Positions 32,945-35,413 of a stretch of DNA of 35,413 nucleotides are shown here, in pieces. The stretch is from Capnocytophaga sp. oral taxon 863 str. F0517 (GTDB lineage: Bacteria; Bacteroidota; Bacteroidia; Flavobacteriales; Flavobacteriaceae). A program made the position numbers and the translations under genes. The DNA lies in contig NZ_KE992177.1 of assembly GCF_000466425.1 (NCBI RefSeq), positions 27,174 to 62,586 on the forward strand, given 5' to 3'. Numbering within the stretch: the stretch's first letter is position 1; each line of letters starts with the position of its first letter. A model generated the notes under the pieces. The model saw only the letters and a program-made list of their open reading frames with translations. It had not been told where the DNA came from and did not search any database.

Positions 32945-33708
32945 AAGTAAAACCAAATACAGTTGTACAATAGGCTGTCTATACGGTCTAAGAGACCTCC
33001 GTGTCCAGGAATAAGGCTACTTGTGTCCTTTACGCCTGCACGCCGCTTGAGGTAGGAAAAACTTACATCTCCCCAGAAACCGAAAAAACTAAGAGCCAAT
33101 CCCACTAAGGCCAAAGTAGGTAGTGCAGTAGGTAGCCCTAACAACCTACCTAAGCCCATACTCAAGAGCGGGGTAAGTAGTAGCCCTCCTGCAAAACCTT
33201 CTACGGTTTTATTCGGGCTCACCTTGGGCAGAATCTTTCGCTTACCGAAGCGCTTACCCGTGAGGTATTGGAAGATGTCATTGAGTTCTGTGGTAACTAC
33301 CAAAAAGAGGATCCACAGCACCCCTTGGGGTTCCATACGTAAGAAAGTCAGGTGCGGGTAGGCTACCAAGACAATCAGCAAGGAAAGGGGGAGGCCTAAG
33401 GGGACTTGCCTTAAGCAGAGACTTAGGATAAGGCTGACACCAACCAAGGCGCCAGCTCCTACCATATAAGTGGGATAAGTAGGACAGCTCACAAGGAGTA
33501 TGCCTTGTAATAGGGGAATGGCTATACGCCAATAGGTAGCATCGAAGGCAAAAAGACACCCCAGTTCTCTAAGGGCTTGAAAACTCACCCATAGGGAAAA
33601 GAGGTACATCGCGTAAGGGTGCGAAATAGCAGCAGCAAAGACACAGATAATCACCCCCCAACTCCTAATACGCAGTGGTACATCGGCATATTTGTTATCG
33701 TGTGGCAT
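32932..33708 (-). CDS. Phosphatidate cytidylyltransferase (CdsA-like)
   Basis: This 258-residue inner-membrane enzyme has seven or eight hydrophobic segments and the family signature at 213-245: GDVSFSYLKRRAGVKDTSSL then PGHGGLLDRIDS, including the KDxxxxxPGHGGxxDRxDS block with the metal-binding acids. An upstream SPNKTVEGFAGG at 164-175 is also typical. CdsA makes CDP-diacylglycerol from phosphatidate and CTP. The usual housekeeping copy would be found with other essential genes; this one lies next to a CDP-alcohol transferase that would use its product. Its ATG overlaps that transferase's end by 14 bases. It probably serves a dedicated pathway, unless it is the only copy in the genome. Confidence 0.93.
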   Translation of the reverse strand: MPHDNKYADVPLRIRSWGVIICVFAAAISHPYAMYLFSLWVSFQALRELGCLFAFDATYWRIAIPLLQGILLVSCPTYPTYMVGAGALVGVSLILSLCLRQVPLGLPLSLLIVLVAYPHLTFLRMEPQGVLWILFLVVTTELNDIFQYLTGKRFGKRKILPKVSPNKTVEGFAGGLLLTPLLSMGLGRLLGLPTALPTLALVGLALSFFGFWGDVSFSYLKRRAGVKDTSSLIPGHGGLLDRIDSLLYNCIWFYLWIR

Positions 33709-34300
33709 AGAGTCCCTTTTTAAGACGAATAAAAGTACTCAAGAGCAATAGGGCAATGACAATGGCGAAAATCACTTTGGAATAAGCCGCTATTCCTACC
33801 CCAAAGTAGGCCAGTAGCCCATAGATACCCACCAGTAGCGCACGATCGCTCTTGCCCATAGGTCCCTCGTAGCGCCTTTCCCCTCCTAATACCTTGCCCA
33901 TGACGCCAGCAAACTCATTGAGTACACTCAGTACGATAAAGGCCACCACTAAGTAAAGGCTTTCAGGGTGATACTTAAGCAAAGGGAAGAAAATAAATAC
34001 ATCGGAAACTGCATCGCCCATCTCATTGAGCACCTCTCCTAAGCGGGAGGTTTGCCCAAATTCACGCGCCATCATGCCGTCAAGGGCATTGAGAATCATG
34101 CGAATCAACAGCCCTATGGGTAGCGCCAAAAAGAAGAGTGGTACCTCAGAAGCCTCCCAAAAGAGCACACCGATTCCTAAGGAAAACACAATAGCCACTA
34201 TGGTAATCTCATTGGCGGTAATCCCTCTTTGGTGTAGCCATACCAATAGGGGGTGCAGTAGCTGCTGGAATTTAGGTTTTAGTTTATAAACGGAAATCAT
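33695..34300 (-). CDS. CDP-alcohol phosphatidyltransferase with two Asn substitutions in the signature
   Basis: The 201-residue membrane protein has about six hydrophobic helices and the start typical of the family (GITANEITIVAIVFSL). The active-site motif DxxDGxxARx8GxxxDxxxD is recognisable at 71-96, but reads NALDGMMAR and GEVLNEMGD: Asn71 replaces the first Asp and Asn92 the third; Asp74 and Asp96 remain. All four Asp coordinate metal or activate the alcohol in canonical enzymes. The rest of the motif, with A78-R79 and G88, is intact. The family joins an alcohol (glycerol phosphate, serine, inositol phosphate) to CDP-diacylglycerol. The headgroup is unknown, and the substitutions suggest unusual chemistry. 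It leads the five-gene set. Confidence 0.9.
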   Translation of the reverse strand: MISVYKLKPKFQQLLHPLLVWLHQRGITANEITIVAIVFSLGIGVLFWEASEVPLFFLALPIGLLIRMILNALDGMMAREFGQTSRLGEVLNEMGDAVSDVFIFFPLLKYHPESLYLVVAFIVLSVLNEFAGVMGKVLGGERRYEGPMGKSDRALLVGIYGLLAYFGVGIAAYSKVIFAIVIALLLLSTFIRLKKGLYATR

Positions 34301-34316
34301 GGGTTAAAGGGCTAAT

Positions 34317-34526
34317 TTAGTTTACAGCTTCTTCTAAGTCATCAGCAAAGAGAGGTTTAGTGGCAGCACTATCTTCACTTATTAAGGACAGAAATTCGCC
34401 TACTGTAAGCTCATTCTCTTCCTGTGGTTGGGCTTCTATTTTATCTAAAAGTTTCAGGAAATCTTCATTGGGCATATCCTCAATACTTTTTCTAAAACGT
34501 TCTAAAAGGATATCTGTTTCTTTCAT
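34317..34526 (-). CDS. Small acidic helical protein, function unknown
   Basis: This 69-residue protein is highly charged: MKETDILLERFRKSIEDMPN, then EDFLKLLDKIEAQPQEENE, and an acidic tail. It is predicted to be all helical with no signal peptide. Its ATG overlaps the TGA of the fragment at 34523-34744 (ATGA), so the two belonged to one operon, and it ends 16 bases before the CDP-alcohol transferase. Antitoxin-like or adaptor proteins can have this size and charge, but I have no family match. Since its upstream partner is broken, it may be a leftover. Confidence 0.6.
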   Translation of the reverse strand: MKETDILLERFRKSIEDMPNEDFLKLLDKIEAQPQEENELTVGEFLSLISEDSAATKPLFADDLEEAVN

Positions 34527-34744
34527 TTTACTATTTTTTTAGAGATAATATTCATATCTTCTTTATTATGAAAATAATAAAAATAGATACTGTCTATATA
34601 AGTGTAATTGGGTTTGTATGAGGTAAATGTTATTTCTAATTGCCTTCTATTGGAAGAGAAAACATCTTTTACTTTAATAGCTTTATAATCAAACAATATG
34701 CCACTTTTGCCACTATAGAGAAACTTAATGATTCTACTTGTTGC
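34523..34744 (-). pseudogene. C-terminal fragment of an unknown gene
   Basis: The minus-strand frame from 34744 to the TGA at 34523-34525 has no ATG start of its own. It reads as protein: IIKFLYSGKSGILFDYKAI, KVKDVFSSNRRQLEITFTS and YIDSIYFYYFHNKEDMN. It overlaps in another frame with the end of the HipA-like piece, so the two were joined by a rearrangement near 34735-34760. The stop overlaps the next start, which shows the original gene was coupled to the 69-residue protein gene. No family was recognised. Confidence 0.5.
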
Positions 34745-34747
34745 CTA

Positions 34748-34989
34748 AAAAAAGCTAATTTTTCTACAGGATTCAATAGGTTCTGTGTCAGATTTTGTTT
34801 AGAAAACCATTCCAATATGAGTTTATTCCCGAAAGCATCTGGGAAGGTATCGGCCAATAGAGGGGGGAGATTCTTGAAAGTATCCAAACTCTCTCTTGGA
34901 TTAGAGAAGTATAATGTGTCATTCAGAGGCATTATCAGCGGAGATAGTTCTTCTCCTGTTTTTACATAATTTGCGACAGCAATATCCAT
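34748..34989 (-). pseudogene. HipA N-terminal-region fragment
   Basis: The minus strand encodes a segment typical of the start of HipA-type Ser/Thr kinase toxins: GEELSPLIMPL, then LPPLLADTFPDAFGNKLI and NPVEKLAFF, in the right order and spacing. The expected continuation (the GxRGMGAL-type segment) and the kinase domain are absent; after NPVEKLAFF the frame runs into unrelated sequence and ends at 34669. The usual hipB antitoxin is not beside it. It is a dead piece of a toxin gene, roughly one fifth of the normal length. Confidence 0.8.
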
Positions 34990-35089
34990 CTTCCCACTTT
35001 AAAGAAGCTAGCTATTCTTCGCAATCTAAGTCTGTTTTAAAGCGTTCAGTAAACTCTAAGAGGCTTTGTCCCTTAAATAATTCCATCAT
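34964..35089 (-). pseudogene. IS1595-type transposase N-terminal fragment with a stop codon
   Basis: From ATG at 35087-35089 the frame reads MMELFKGQSLLEFTERFKTD and DLDCEE, then a TAG at 35012-35014, and in the same frame LASLKWEDGYCCRKLC. This matches the opening of IS1595-family transposases (FKGQxLxEFxxRFKTDxDCxxYLxxLKWxxGYxCxKC), with the TAG standing where Tyr is expected. The zinc-ribbon start is the last recognisable part before the join to the HipA fragment near 34960-34975. Catalytic domain and inverted repeats were not seen. Confidence 0.75.
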
Positions 35090-35107
35090 ACATTCATTTT
35101 CAGAGTG

Positions 35108-35137
35108 CAAATATATGAAATTATTTTGACGCCTCAA
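35108..35137 (-). promoter_or_regulatory. Promoter upstream of the transposase fragment
   Basis: On the minus strand TTG (35135-35137), 19 bases, then TATATTTG (35108-35115) fits the Bacteroidota promoter layout. It now drives only remnants and possibly the 69-residue gene and lipid operon downstream. Confidence 0.6.
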
Positions 35138-35141
35138 TTAA

Positions 35142-35413
35142 TTATTTAAATTTGTATACATAAATTCTATCATCTTCTTTAGGATAGACCATTATAAGCC
35201 TATCTTTTAAAAACACTTCAAAGTTCCTAATTGTATCTTTTCCGTCTATAAGGCAATCCAGTTTTCTATTTATTAATATTTTATTACTATACCCCCTATT
35301 TTTGAATATAATATTTCCATCACTTTTATTTCTTGTGTGAATAATAAAACCCTCTGCAGCACCATCATATATTTGCAAAATACCTAAACTATCGTAAATA
35401 ACTTTTTCTTCAA
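35142..35413 (-). CDS. Partial protein of unknown function, running off the right edge
   Basis: The frame is open from the right edge to a stop at 35142-35144, giving the last 89 residues of a longer protein. It begins at the edge with EEKVIYDSLGILQIYDG; the TTG at 35376-35378 is not a likely start because the frame continues upstream of it. The fragment is beta-rich with many Lys, Asn and Asp residues (GNIIFKNRGYSNKILINRKL, MVYPKEDDRIYVYKFK) and resembles the C-terminus of an accessory or immunity-type protein; no family was recognised. Base composition is AT-rich, like the fragments beside it. Confidence 0.55.
   Translation of the reverse strand, partial: EEKVIYDSLGILQIYDGAAEGFIIHTRNKSDGNIIFKNRGYSNKILINRKLDCLIDGKDTIRNFEVFLKDRLIMVYPKEDDRIYVYKFK

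Noticed and set aside
1-35413. CRISPR arrays, tRNA or rRNA genes
   Set aside because: No regularly spaced repeats and no recognisable cloverleaf or rRNA sequence were found by eye; a tRNA scan would settle this.

Overview
The window looks like chromosomal DNA of a Bacteroidota bacterium, most likely a host-associated flavobacterium; Capnocytophaga is a reasonable guess but is not proven here. The evidence is two SusC/SusD outer-membrane import operons, repeated TAnnTTTG promoter boxes of the Bacteroidota type (one with a perfect TTTG-N19-TAccTTTG layout at 19208-19238), AT-rich weak ribosome sites, and lipoproteins whose first residues after the lipid-bearing cysteine fit the flavobacterial surface-export signal. 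I saw no rRNA, tRNA or CRISPR array.

Layout. 1-2850: a small beta-barrel-like outer-membrane protein with an (AT)8 tract against its start codon, a possible short transcript, Dps ferritin, a SemiSWEET sugar transporter and an unknown 164-residue protein. 2900-19100: two tandem copies of one four-gene operon: SusC, SusD, HExxH zinc metallohydrolase lipoprotein, DUF4302 lipoprotein. The copies share their promoter and leader. Between them lie a strong terminator and a scar in which a C69 dipeptidase fragment abuts, head to head, the 3' part of a third DUF4302 gene. 19200-23400: an RND efflux permease without adaptor or outer-membrane channel, then a secreted M48 metalloprotease. 23460-28865: an accessory stretch of small genes (DUF4304, DUF1697, a coiled-coil protein, a SAM methyltransferase, an RHS-like lipoprotein, a leucine-rich repeat protein, a lipoprotein) interleaved with at least four gene remnants.

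28980-34530, minus strand: a small membrane protein and a compact five-gene lipid cluster: CDP-alcohol phosphatidyltransferase, CdsA-like cytidylyltransferase, patatin-like protein, SDR oxidoreductase and a fused alpha/beta hydrolase-methyltransferase. All five look like lipid or methyl-transfer chemistry, and two have altered signature residues. I infer a pathway that makes or remodels an uncommon phospholipid. 34520-35413: a patchwork of fragments (IS1595-type transposase start, HipA N-terminal piece, C-terminal piece of an unknown gene), then a partial gene running off the right edge.

The two most notable items are the lipid cluster with its non-canonical transferase and patatin-like protein, and the duplicated SusCD-metallohydrolase-DUF4302 system in which one SusC has lost its N-terminal domain and a third DUF4302 copy survives as a scar.
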